This document shows, piece after piece, positions 1 to 8,218 of a stretch of 64,000 nucleotides of DNA; position 1 is the first letter of the stretch; the number at the start of each line of letters is the position of its first letter. The notes under the pieces are model-generated. The model was not told the DNA's origin, made no database searches, and saw nothing but the letters and a program-made list of their open reading frames with translations. The stretch is from positions 310,001-374,000 of the forward strand of contig NZ_JALJXV010000001.1 in assembly GCF_024170285.1 (NCBI RefSeq). The letters are read 5' to 3'. This DNA is from Natronocella acetinitrilica (GTDB taxonomy: Bacteria; Pseudomonadota; Gammaproteobacteria; Nitrococcales; Aquisalimonadaceae). The position numbers and the translations under genes are program-made.

Positions 1-1954
1 TGCTCGCCCCGGCCCCGGCGGCGAGCTGGTGCAGATGGCCCGGGACCAGGGTATCGAGGTGATCACCGGCAGCGCCGTCATCGAGGCCCAAGGTGGCAAG
101 CGGGTCACCGGCGCCCGGGTAGCGCGCATCGACGCGGAGCAGTTTCGGGTCACCGGCGACACCCATGTGATTGCCTGCGACACCATCGCCAGCTCCGGCG
201 GCTACAGCCCGGTGGTGCATCTGGCCGCCCATACCGGCAGTCGTCCAGTCTGGAACGATGACATCCTCGGCTTTGTGCCGGGGGCGGTGAAAGGCATGCA
301 TGCCGCCGGCGGCGCAAACGGTATCTATGCACTCCCGGCGGTGCTGGCGGACGGCCTGCAGGTGGGCCTGCAGGCGGCGGTGGCCGCCGGGTTCGATGGC
401 GCCGAACCCATCACACCGCCGGAAGCAAGGCAGTGGGTGGAGGAGCCCCAGGCAGCGCTCTATCAGGTTCCCCACGAGAAGCCCACCATGCGGGCACCCA
501 AGCAGTTCGTGGATCTGCAGAACGACGTCACGGCGGCGGGCATCGAGCTTGCCACCCGAGAGGGTTTCGAATCCATCGAGCACGTCAAACGCTACACCGC
601 CATGGGCTTCGGCACCGATCAGGGCAAGCTCGGCAATATCAACGGCATGGCCATCACCGCCCGCTGCCTAGGCCAGACCATCCCGGAGACCGGCACCACG
701 GTGTTCCGGCCGAACTACACACCGGTGCCCTTCGGCGCTGTGGTGGGGCGACACTGTAAAGAGCTGTTCGACCCCATCCGCTACACGGCCATGCACCAGT
801 GGCATGTTGAACAGGGTGCGCTGTTCGAGGACGTGGGCCAGTGGAAGCGGCCTTGGTATTTCCCCAGGGCCGGGGAAACCATGGATGAAGCCGTGCGCCG
901 TGAATGCCTCGCCGTGCGCACCGGGGTGGGCATCATGGACGCCTCGACCCTGGGCAAGATCGACATCCAGGGGCCGGACGCACGGCGCTTCCTCGGCCTC
1001 ATCTATGCCAATGCCTGGGAAAAGCTGCCGGTGGGCAAGGGCCGCTACGGCCTCATGCTGAAGGACGACGGCATGGTCATGGACGACGGCGTCACCATGT
1101 GCCTGGCCGACAACCACTTCCTGATGACCACCACCACCGGCGGCGCCGCCGCCATCCTCGAGTGGCTGGAACTTTGGCACCAGACCGAGTGGCCGGAGCT
1201 GCAGGTCACCTTGACCTCGGTGACGGATCACTGGGCCACCATCGCACTGAACGGCCCCCGGTCCCGGGAACTGCTTAGCGAACTGACGGATGACATCGAC
1301 CTCTCCGGCGACGCCTTCAAGTTCATGGAATGGCGCCAGGGCACCGTGGCCGGCGTGCCGGCGCGGGTCTGCCGCATCTCGTTCACTGGCGAACTGTCCT
1401 TCGAGGTGAACGTGCAGGCCAACTACGGCATGCACGTCTGGAAGGCGCTGGTGGACAAGGGTGCCGGCTACGATTTGACCCCCTACGGCACCGAGACCAT
1501 GCACGTGCTGCGGGCGGAGAAGGGGTTCATCATCGTCGGCCAGGACACCGACGGCTCGGTAACCCCGGAGGACCTGGGCATGCATTGGGCCATCGGCTAC
1601 AAGAAACCGCTGCCCTGGGTGGGAAAGCGCGGGCTCACCCGCCCCGATACCCAGCGCACGGACCGAAAGCAGCTGGTGGGCCTGAAACCCGTCGACCCCA
1701 CCGTGGTGCTGGAGGAGGGTGCGCAGGTCGTGTTCGACCCGGCCCAGGCCATTCCCATGACCATGGTGGGACACGTCACATCAAGCTACTACAGCCCGTC
1801 ACTGGGCCACGGCTTTGCGCTGGCGGTGGTGAGAGGCGGTCGCGACCGAACAGGCGAGCATGTCTATCTGCCCATGGCCGACGGCAAGACTCACGAAGCC
1901 GAGATCGTCAGCCCTGTGTTCTACGACCCGGAAGGAGCACGCCAGCATGTCTGA
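1..1954 (+). CDS. soxA: Sarcosine oxidase alpha subunit, 3' part (cut by window start)
   Basis: Large subunit of heterotetrameric sarcosine oxidase, which oxidises sarcosine to glycine and passes the methyl carbon to tetrahydrofolate as methylene-THF, making H2O2. The open frame runs in from base 2, so the N-terminal part (NAD/FAD region) lies upstream. Seen here: the end of the dinucleotide-binding region with the conserved IASSGGYSP, then YTAMGFGTDQGKLGNINGMA, then a GcvT/aminomethyltransferase-type folate domain from about base 840 to the end. About 650 of the usual ~1000 residues are present. The stop overlaps the soxG start by 8 bp, so translation is probably coupled. soxB and soxD are expected just upstream. 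Confidence 0.95.
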   Translation, partial: ARPGPGGELVQMARDQGIEVITGSAVIEAQGGKRVTGARVARIDAEQFRVTGDTHVIACDTIASSGGYSPVVHLAAHTGSRPVWNDDILGFVPGAVKGMHAAGGANGIYALPAVLADGLQVGLQAAVAAGFDGAEPITPPEARQWVEEPQAALYQVPHEKPTMRAPKQFVDLQNDVTAAGIELATREGFESIEHVKRYTAMGFGTDQGKLGNINGMAITARCLGQTIPETGTTVFRPNYTPVPFGAVVGRHCKELFDPIRYTAMHQWHVEQGALFEDVGQWKRPWYFPRAGETMDEAVRRECLAVRTGVGIMDASTLGKIDIQGPDARRFLGLIYANAWEKLPVGKGRYGLMLKDDGMVMDDGVTMCLADNHFLMTTTTGGAAAILEWLELWHQTEWPELQVTLTSVTDHWATIALNGPRSRELLSELTDDIDLSGDAFKFMEWRQGTVAGVPARVCRISFTGELSFEVNVQANYGMHVWKALVDKGAGYDLTPYGTETMHVLRAEKGFIIVGQDTDGSVTPEDLGMHWAIGYKKPLPWVGKRGLTRPDTQRTDRKQLVGLKPVDPTVVLEEGAQVVFDPAQAIPMTMVGHVTSSYYSPSLGHGFALAVVRGGRDRTGEHVYLPMADGKTHEAEIVSPVFYDPEGARQHV

Positions 1955-2579
1955 AGCCAAGGTGGCATTGATGGAACAGCACCCCGGCACGGATGCCACG
2001 GCCGAGTCACCCCTGCACCATACCTTGCGGGACAGCCCGGCCACAGGCAGCCCCGGCGTCATACTCCGTGAACGGGCACTGCTCGGGCATCTCGTGCTGC
2101 GAGGCGATGCCGGTAACGCCGCATTTCGCGATGGCGCGGCGACCGCCCTGGGAACCGCCCTGCCCCTGGAACCCCTCAGCCTGGTGACGCATGGCGACAT
2201 ACAGGTGCAGTGGATAAGCCCGGATGAATGGCTCGTGATCCTGCCGGGCGGCAGGGAACACAACCTGGAAGTCGCCCTGCGCGACGCTCTCTCAGGCCAC
2301 TACTCGGTGGTCAATGTCAGCGGCGGACAGACCGTAATCCACATGCAGGGCCCGAACGCCCGGGACGTGCTGATGAAGTCGGCACCCTATAATTTCCACC
2401 CGCGCAACTTTCCAGTGGGCAAGGGTGTTGTGACCGTATTCGCCAAAGCAGGTGCCAATATTCGCCGTGTGGACGAAAACGCCTGGGAACTGGTGGTACG
2501 CCGCAGCTTCGCCGACTACGTCTGGCGCTGGCTACTGGACGCTGGCGAAGAGTACGGAGTGGCGGTGGAGGCATCATGA
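1947..2579 (+). CDS. soxG: Sarcosine oxidase gamma subunit
   Basis: Small subunit of heterotetrameric sarcosine oxidase, 210 aa. It has a GcvT-like fold and lies against the alpha subunit's folate domain. The frame is open further upstream, but ATG at 1947 (MSEAKVALM) fits best: it overlaps the soxA stop and has GGAG 7-11 bases before it. The middle carries WISPDEWLVILPGG and a segment ending VVNVSGGQTVIHMQGPNA, typical of SoxG. The C-terminal FADYVWRWLLDAGEEYG is also family-like. It overlaps purU by 4 bp (ATGA). Order soxA-soxG-purU matches betaine/sarcosine operons of pseudomonads and halophiles. Confidence 0.92.
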   Translation: MSEAKVALMEQHPGTDATAESPLHHTLRDSPATGSPGVILRERALLGHLVLRGDAGNAAFRDGAATALGTALPLEPLSLVTHGDIQVQWISPDEWLVILPGGREHNLEVALRDALSGHYSVVNVSGGQTVIHMQGPNARDVLMKSAPYNFHPRNFPVGKGVVTVFAKAGANIRRVDENAWELVVRRSFADYVWRWLLDAGEEYGVAVEAS

Positions 2580-3439
2580 GCAGGGCGCCGAACACCTGGA
2601 TCATCACCGCCCAGTGCCCCAGCCGGATCGGCACGGTGGACGTGGTCACCCGCTACCTGCGGGAGAGCGAGTGCTACATCACCGAACTCAACTCGTTCGA
2701 CGACCATGAAACCGGGCAGTTCTACATCCGCGCCGAATTCCGCCCCGGAGACGGATTCGATGGCGGTGACTTCCGCGACGGCTTTCAGCCCAGGGCCGCG
2801 GGCTTCGACATGCAGTTCGACCTGACACCGCCGGACTACAGGCCACCGGTGGTCATCATGGTGTCGAAATCGGACCACTGCCTGAACGACCTGCTCTACC
2901 GCCACCGCATCGGCCAGCTCAACATGGACATCCGCGCGGTGATCTCGAACCATCCCGACCTGCGTGAGCTCACCGAGTGGCACGGCATCCCCTACCATCA
3001 CCTGCCGGTGAGCGCCGAGACGCGGGAGCAGCAGGAAGCGCAGGTCTGGGACGTGATCCAGGAAACCGGGGCGGAGCTGGTGATCCTCGCCCGCTACATG
3101 CAGGTGCTCTCCCCGGCACTGTGCACCAGGCTCGAAGGCTGGGCCATCAACATTCACCACTCGCTGCTGCCCGGCTTCAAGGGGGCACGCCCCTATCATC
3201 AGGCCTATCGCAAGGGTGTGAAGCTGGTGGGGGCTACAGCGCACTACATCAACAATGACCTGGACGAAGGCCCCATCATCACCCAGGGAGTCGAGCCGGT
3301 TAATCACGCCGACTACCCGGAAGACCTCATCGCCAAGGGCCGTGACATCGAGTGCATCACGCTGGCCCGCGCGGTGGGTCACCACCTGGAGCGGCGGGTG
3401 TTTCTCTACGCCGGCAGAACGGTGGTGTTCCAGCCGTAG
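2576..3439 (+). CDS. purU: Formyltetrahydrofolate deformylase
   Basis: Hydrolyses 10-formyl-THF to formate and THF, 287 aa (normal length). An N-terminal ACT domain (about residues 8-85, starting WIITAQCPSRIGTVDVV) is followed by a formyltransferase-fold domain (about 90-285). The catalytic region reads NIHHSLLPGFKGARPYHQAY with GATAHYINNDLDEGPI after it. Start ATG overlaps the soxG stop (ATGA), and a purine-rich stretch in soxG precedes it. In a sarcosine operon PurU likely drains one-carbon units derived from methyl groups and restores free THF for the oxidase; this role is inferred from context. Confidence 0.95.
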   Translation: MSRAPNTWIITAQCPSRIGTVDVVTRYLRESECYITELNSFDDHETGQFYIRAEFRPGDGFDGGDFRDGFQPRAAGFDMQFDLTPPDYRPPVVIMVSKSDHCLNDLLYRHRIGQLNMDIRAVISNHPDLRELTEWHGIPYHHLPVSAETREQQEAQVWDVIQETGAELVILARYMQVLSPALCTRLEGWAINIHHSLLPGFKGARPYHQAYRKGVKLVGATAHYINNDLDEGPIITQGVEPVNHADYPEDLIAKGRDIECITLARAVGHHLERRVFLYAGRTVVFQP

Positions 3440-3485
3440 GGGGAGCTGTACGGCAGGGTCGCACGGCCTGATCGGACTCCGCTCC

Positions 3486-3582
3486 GGTGCGTTACGGCCT
3501 TCGGCCTAACACACCCTACAGCAGGCCTCGATCAGGCACGGCCTGCCGTAGGGTGCCATTAGCGCGCAGCGCGTAACGCACC
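3486..3582. repeat. 97-bp REP-like imperfect palindrome, copy A
   Basis: An imperfect inverted repeat starting GGTGCGTTACGGCCTTCGGC and ending GCGTAACGCACC. Each half is itself a small hairpin: GGCCTTCGGCC on the left, GCGCGCAGCGC on the right, separated by CCTAC/GTAGGG borders. Copies of the same length and layout lie at 42911-43007 and, slightly shorter, at 22100-22183, always between genes. Probably a REP/BIME-type element; function unknown. Confidence 0.85.
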
Positions 3583-3681
3583 ATCGATTCCACTCGTACC
3601 TCCAAACTTTTGTCGATGGTATAGGCGTGACTGGATAGGCATCGTCCGCGCCCGCACCTATGCGCTCAATGACACCCACGA

Positions 3682-3687
3682 TATACT
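3682..3687 (+). promoter_or_regulatory. Possible -10 box of the tRNA promoter
   Basis: TATACT lies 26 bases before the tRNA 5' end and is followed by a GC-rich discriminator (GCCCGCCG), as in stable-RNA promoters. I see no convincing -35 at the right distance, so this is tentative. Confidence 0.35.
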
Positions 3688-3713
3688 GCCCGCCGATGAC
3701 GCCTTCATTGCAT

Positions 3714-3790
<77 letters not shown>

Positions 3791-4304
3791 TATTTTCACG
3801 GACTCATGATCTACATTCTCCAAGGCCGTGCGTGTGTAGACACGTGAGCTGTTGTCCTTCGAAATTAGACCAAACATAGCGGCAGCGACGAGCCTGGTTC
3901 CTCCCTTGTTTCGGACTTCCGTAGTCGGGGGTTCGCCTCCTCTCTCCGGAACCGAACATATCCACAACTCATGCTGAGTTGGCATAAGTAGTTCTTTTAG
4001 TCGTGATGTCGACGAGAGTAATCTCGCCGTCCCATAACTTGGGCTTGGAGTCTTCCGCAACTCACTTTACTGACCAGATTGTTTCCCTTGGACTGAATGG
4101 TGACTGCCGGTTTGGCCACGGCTGATCTGCAAATTCCTTAGCCTAGCCTAAAGCGTTAAGGCGGGACGCATTCAGTTCGCCCACGCATAAGTAAACTCGT
4201 TGCACATACGCCCCCCAAATGGGGGATGGGCACCGTGCGCCATGGTGGTGCATGCTGGTGTTTCAGCAGCTGCTTTGCCGAAGCAGTGCCACATGGAGGT
4301 GATG
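3791..4304. other. Gene-poor, AT-richer stretch after the tRNA
   Basis: About 510 bases with no convincing gene on either strand. Base composition is visibly less GC-rich than the neighbours. The only long minus-strand frame reads back through the tRNA and is a known kind of artefact. The position just downstream of a tRNA fits an old integration scar, but I found no second copy of the tRNA 3' end and no integrase. Confidence 0.5.
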
Positions 4305-4868
4305 ATGTCCTATTTGCTTGTCTTCAAGCGTTACGCGCCATTCGAATCCTTTGGTGGTGGCTTCCACGGGCGTGGGGACAGTCGGCCCTCCTATCCCGAT
4401 GTCGCCCGAACCTGGGCGGGCGTCCCGTTCGACCGTTCCGGCGTTACGGGTGCCGGCGTTGGCGCCGCCAGCCCTACAACCCACCGCACGACCCGAAGCA
4501 GAGAGTACATTTCCAACGTGCGCGTCACAGTGACCGACGCACGGCTGGAAGACGGCCTCGTACTCTTTACCGCTCACAGCGCCGGATCGAATCCACACCC
4601 CATCGCCGTTGGAGCCCCGGACATCGACACGTACATCGATGCCTGCATCCATTTCAACGGCAATGGCCTCACGGTGTCGGGTGTCGTGCGAGGTAACGAC
4701 TTCCCCAACCTGGAAGTGTTCCTGAAAACGCCGACCGACCGCATTCACCTGCTGCATCACTGGGAGACGAGCCACGGCGGTCTGTCAGGACCATTCCGCC
4801 GCTTGTGGGGACGCAAGGAAAAGCAGGTGATCACGCGCTTCTCAACGGACGTGCCCGGAGGCTCCTGA
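4305..4868 (+). CDS. Hypothetical protein, possible small beta-rich domain
   Basis: 187 aa from ATG at 4305 (MSYLLVFKRYAPFESFGGGF), chosen because GGAGGT ends 4 bases upstream; an in-frame ATG lies directly before it and longer starts are possible. No signal peptide or membrane segment. The middle alternates strand-like segments (ISNVRVTVTDARLEDGLVLF, then PDIDTYIDACIHFNGNGLTV) and ends GVVRGNDFPNLEVFL, suggesting a beta-sandwich. The opening motif loosely recalls DUF3238-type proteins, but I am not sure. It stands alone next to the tRNA and an HNH gene; no function is proposed. Confidence 0.6.
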   Translation: MSYLLVFKRYAPFESFGGGFHGRGDSRPSYPDVARTWAGVPFDRSGVTGAGVGAASPTTHRTTRSREYISNVRVTVTDARLEDGLVLFTAHSAGSNPHPIAVGAPDIDTYIDACIHFNGNGLTVSGVVRGNDFPNLEVFLKTPTDRIHLLHHWETSHGGLSGPFRRLWGRKEKQVITRFSTDVPGGS

Positions 4869-4887
4869 CCCTCACCCGGCATCTCTG

Positions 4888-5190
4888 CTAGCTCGGCCGC
4901 CTCCGTTGTCTTGCAGCCCAGCTTACGTGCCGCTGCACGGCGGGGTCGGCCTGCAGGGCTTCCAGGGTGTTCAGCCTGAGCCCCAGGGTGCGTTCGTCAT
5001 GCAAGCGGTGGATGGCGCGGTGGCAGTCGTGGCAGAGCCAGGTGCCGCGACTGCGCATGTCGGTGATGTCGAAGCGCCTGCGGAAGCTGCTGCGGCGGTG
5101 ATTCTTGCGGGGAATCAGATGGTGGAAGGTCAATGGCAGGCTGCGGGCGCAAAGGGCGCAAGGGTTTCCCTCTGATCGATCAGCAGTCAT
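4888..5190 (-). CDS. Small HNH-type zinc protein
   Basis: 100 aa with a Cys4 zinc frame and an HNH core: CALC near residue 11, FHHLIPRKNHR around 22-32, WLCHDCHRAIHRLH around 51-64. This is the beta-beta-alpha metal layout of small HNH proteins (YisB-like); many are nucleases of unknown target. GGAG lies upstream of the ATG. There is no partner toxin, methylase or phage gene beside it. A nuclease role is inferred from the motif only. Confidence 0.8.
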   Translation of the reverse strand: MTADRSEGNPCALCARSLPLTFHHLIPRKNHRRSSFRRRFDITDMRSRGTWLCHDCHRAIHRLHDERTLGLRLNTLEALQADPAVQRHVSWAARQRRRPS

Positions 5191-5218
5191 ACAACTCCAC
5201 TCCAGGGCCTGGTGGACT

Positions 5219-6007
5219 TCAACCCAGGCGGCGGCGCAGGGCCCATAACGAAATCGGGGCGAACACGGCGATGAGCGCTACTGCCCAGGCCAGTGACCAT
5301 AGCGCGGGCTGCAAAACCGGTCCACCGAGCATCAGGCCGCGGGAGGCATCGGCCAGTGTCGACACCGGGTTGGCCAAGACAATGGGCTGCAACCAGCCAG
5401 GCATGGTGTCTGCCGGCACGAAGGCGTTGCTGACAAAGGTCACCGGGAACAGCACCGTGAAGCCGAAGATCTGCACGTGTTCCGGGTCCCGCGAGAGTAC
5501 GCCGACCAGAACCATGGACCAGGACACGGCGAGCGCGACAATCAGCACGAGCACGATCATGCCGATCACGCCCAGCAGCGAAGTCTCCACCCGAAAGCCC
5601 AGCAGAAAACCGATCGCCAGCAGGAGCAGAATCCCCCATGCCTGCTTGACCTGATCCGCCAGTATCCGGCCCGCCAGTGGGGCCCAGCGGGCGATGGGCA
5701 GCGCCCGCAGCCGGTCGAACACGCCCTGGGTCAGGTCGGTATTCAACCCGTAGCCGACGTAAACGGTGACGAACATGGTGTTCATGACGATCACGCCGGG
5801 CAGCATGAACGCCAGGTAGTCGTCCGTCGAGCCGAGTATGGCGCCACCGAAGACGTACAGGAACAACAGCAGAAAGAGGATGGGCTGGATGCTGAAATCG
5901 CCCAACTCCCAGGGGTTATGGCGAATCTGCAGCAGGGTTCGCCAGGCAAGGGTGAGCGTCTGCTGCAGGCCTTGCGAGAGGCTGGGCCGGGGTTGCAGAT
6001 CATTCAT
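5219..6007 (-). CDS. ABC-2 type transporter permease (DrrB-like)
   Basis: 262 aa membrane permease of a two-gene exporter. About six hydrophobic segments are visible (for example PILFLLLFLYVFGGAI, LLLLAIGFLLG, VIGMIVLVLIVALAVSW, and a last one near the C-terminus). The ABC-2 signature region reads VPADTMPGWLQPIVLANPVS. Its start overlaps the ATPase gene stop by 4 bp (ATGA), so the two are coupled. The family exports drugs, lipids or polysaccharides; the substrate cannot be read from sequence. Confidence 0.9.
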   Translation of the reverse strand: MNDLQPRPSLSQGLQQTLTLAWRTLLQIRHNPWELGDFSIQPILFLLLFLYVFGGAILGSTDDYLAFMLPGVIVMNTMFVTVYVGYGLNTDLTQGVFDRLRALPIARWAPLAGRILADQVKQAWGILLLLAIGFLLGFRVETSLLGVIGMIVLVLIVALAVSWSMVLVGVLSRDPEHVQIFGFTVLFPVTFVSNAFVPADTMPGWLQPIVLANPVSTLADASRGLMLGGPVLQPALWSLAWAVALIAVFAPISLWALRRRLG

Positions 6008-6978
6008 GATTCGTCCCCCGTGTTCCCGCCAACGCCGTCTGCGTTCACATGACGACCGGTAATCGACAGGAACACATCGTCCAGGCTCGCACTGCGCAGC
6101 ATCATCTCGTTTACGGGTATGCCCTCGGCATCGAGTCGACGCAGCACTGCCGGAAGGAGCTCCGGCTCGCCCGTAGGCACGGTCACCCGTAACCCCGACA
6201 CCTCCGGCACGGCACCGCTCAATTCGGCAACCGCAGCACGAATAGCCGGTACATCCGCTGCGCTGACGGCTCCGACCACCAGGGCACGATGGCCGACCCG
6301 GGCCTTGAGCTGTTCCGGCGTGCCGGCGGCGATGACCTGTCCCTGGTCGATCACGACGATGTCATCGGCCAGCTGGTCGGCCTCGTCCAGGTACTGGGTT
6401 GTGAGCAACACCGTGGTGCCGTCGTTGACCAGCCCGCGCACCAGATTCCAGAGGTCCATGCGGGCTCGGGGATCAAGCCCGGTTGTGGGTTCATCAAGAA
6501 ACAGGATGCGGGGTCGGCCGACCAGGCTTGCGGCCAGATCCAGCCGCCGACGCATGCCGCCGGAGTAGGTCTTGGCGGCACGACCCGACGCGTCCGACAG
6601 GTTGAAATCAGCCAGCAGCGCATCCGCCCGAGCCCTGGCATCACGGTGCGACAACCCCAGCAGACGGGCAATCATCAACAGGTTTTCCCGCCCGGTGAGG
6701 CGCTCGTCCACCGAGGCATACTGACCGGTCAGCCCCACCAGTTGGCGCACCTGATGCGCCTGGGTACGTACGTTGTAGCCACCCACCCAGGCCTCACCGG
6801 CGTCGGGTGCGAGCAACGTGGCCAGCACACGCACCACGGTGGTCTTGCCGGCACCGTTGGGGCCGAGCAAACCGAGCACCGTCCCTTCCCGGACGGTCAG
6901 GTCAACGCCCGCCAGTGCCCTGGTCACGCCAAAGTTTCTGGCCAGTCCTTTTGCCTCGACCGCGTTGGTCATGCGCAT
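6004..6978 (-). CDS. ABC transporter ATP-binding protein (DrrA-like)
   Basis: 324 aa ATPase of the daunorubicin-resistance (DrrA) group. Walker A GLLGPNGAGKTT near residue 36, Q-loop GLTGQYASVD, signature YSGGMRRRLDLAAS, Walker B ILFLDEPTTGLDPRAR, then TQYLDEADQLAD with the D-loop/H-loop area (Q replaces the usual H in LLTTQYLDEAD, common in this group). The C-terminal extension from about residue 225 is the usual DrrA add-on (SLDDVFLSITGRH). Works with the permease at 5219-6007. Confidence 0.92.
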   Translation of the reverse strand: MRMTNAVEAKGLARNFGVTRALAGVDLTVREGTVLGLLGPNGAGKTTVVRVLATLLAPDAGEAWVGGYNVRTQAHQVRQLVGLTGQYASVDERLTGRENLLMIARLLGLSHRDARARADALLADFNLSDASGRAAKTYSGGMRRRLDLAASLVGRPRILFLDEPTTGLDPRARMDLWNLVRGLVNDGTTVLLTTQYLDEADQLADDIVVIDQGQVIAAGTPEQLKARVGHRALVVGAVSAADVPAIRAAVAELSGAVPEVSGLRVTVPTGEPELLPAVLRRLDAEGIPVNEMMLRSASLDDVFLSITGRHVNADGVGGNTGDES

Positions 6979-7048
6979 TCTCTCCCGAAAGGGCGGATTC
7001 TAGCGCCTGGTTACAGGATTGAAAGGGGACTGCGGTTACTGGAAGCTT

Positions 7049-7993
7049 CTACTGGCAGAGCAGCCGGACCAACTCGGATTTCCTGGCGATTCCGAGCCGT
7101 TCGTAGATGCGGGCCAGGTGGTTACGCACCGTCGAGGGGGCGATACCGAGTTCCCGGGCAACATCCTTGTGGGACAGGCCGCCGGCGAAGCACTCGGCGA
7201 CCTGCTGTTCCCGATGGGTCATGCACTCCAGCGGGGACAGCACGGTCGCCCGAAGCAGGTAGTAGTTCGCGAAACTTTCGATGCGCAGCTGTATCGCCTG
7301 GCCTCGCCACTGCCCCACCGTCGTATCGCACACCTGCAGGATATCTGCTGGCAGCCTGTTGGCGAAGGTACCCCACTCTTCGCGCATGAGATCCCGAAAC
7401 AAGGGATGGCTGGCCAACACCCAGCCCGCCTGATTGACGATGGCCACACCCTCTCCCGCCGCAGCGCCGCGCATTGCCCAGTTTTCCCTGCACAATCGCA
7501 GGGCACTGGAGATGTGCGGCATGAGCAGTTGCTTGCGGTACCGCTGCTCTTCATCGAAGCGGCGCGCAGGATCGGCGCTGCAGAGGCCGACGAAGCTTAC
7601 GTAGCCGCAAACCGGCTCCGCCATGATGGTCGCCACCATGTTGCGCGCGTCGTGGCGACCCCAGTGCTCGACATAGGCCCGGGAGTGCCGAAAGTCCGGC
7701 ACATCCTCGAACATGACGCTGTGATTGATGCGCTTTAGCGCAAGGTCACAGTAGGCGTCCTCGGTGGCAACGGCGGACCAGTCGGTGAAGAGGCTGGAGG
7801 TCTGATCGATCACCACCACATCGCTGACTTCGCGATCGTCGGCCGCACCGCCGCCCCAGGCACCAAAGTCGAAGTCGATCAGATGGCGCATCTGGGTCAG
7901 TGTTCGATGCTGAAAGAGATCCGGCCTCAATTGGTGTGCATCGCGATAGAGTGCGAGAAGAAACTCGCTGATCCTGCCAATCTCAGCAGTCAC
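7049..7993 (-). CDS. LuxR-family transcriptional regulator
   Basis: 314 aa. The last ~60 residues are a GerE/LuxR helix-turn-helix: LTHREQQVAECFAGG-type start (here MTHREQQVAECFAGGLSHKD), then VARELGIAPSTVRNHLARIY. The N-terminal ~240 residues hold an unassigned sensor-like region with no phosphoacceptor pattern. It lies divergent from the ELWxxDGT lipoprotein (225-bp gap) and downstream of nothing obvious, so the target is unknown. The nearby minus-strand ABC genes start 71 bp after its stop and could be co-transcribed. Confidence 0.88.
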   Translation of the reverse strand: MTAEIGRISEFLLALYRDAHQLRPDLFQHRTLTQMRHLIDFDFGAWGGGAADDREVSDVVVIDQTSSLFTDWSAVATEDAYCDLALKRINHSVMFEDVPDFRHSRAYVEHWGRHDARNMVATIMAEPVCGYVSFVGLCSADPARRFDEEQRYRKQLLMPHISSALRLCRENWAMRGAAAGEGVAIVNQAGWVLASHPLFRDLMREEWGTFANRLPADILQVCDTTVGQWRGQAIQLRIESFANYYLLRATVLSPLECMTHREQQVAECFAGGLSHKDVARELGIAPSTVRNHLARIYERLGIARKSELVRLLCQ

Positions 7994-8218
7994 TGGCCCC
8001 CCGGCTACTTCCCTTGCTGACTTTTTTATCCTGCCGACCGCTGCCCGATTTCCACCAGAAGCCTCAGGCGCGACCCTATGTATTTGTTTTCACAATAGCA
8101 CACAGCGATTTGCGGTCATGGCAATGGTGCAGTTGCACTATTTCACTCATGCCCTGTTGCCGCTCCAATAAAACGGTCGCGATGCGCGACTGAGCAGAAA
8201 ATCGGGGGGAATCAGGGT

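Noticed and set aside
668..1774. Long minus-strand frame inside soxA
   Set aside because: Antisense shadow in GC-rich DNA; the plus frame has clear family motifs throughout.
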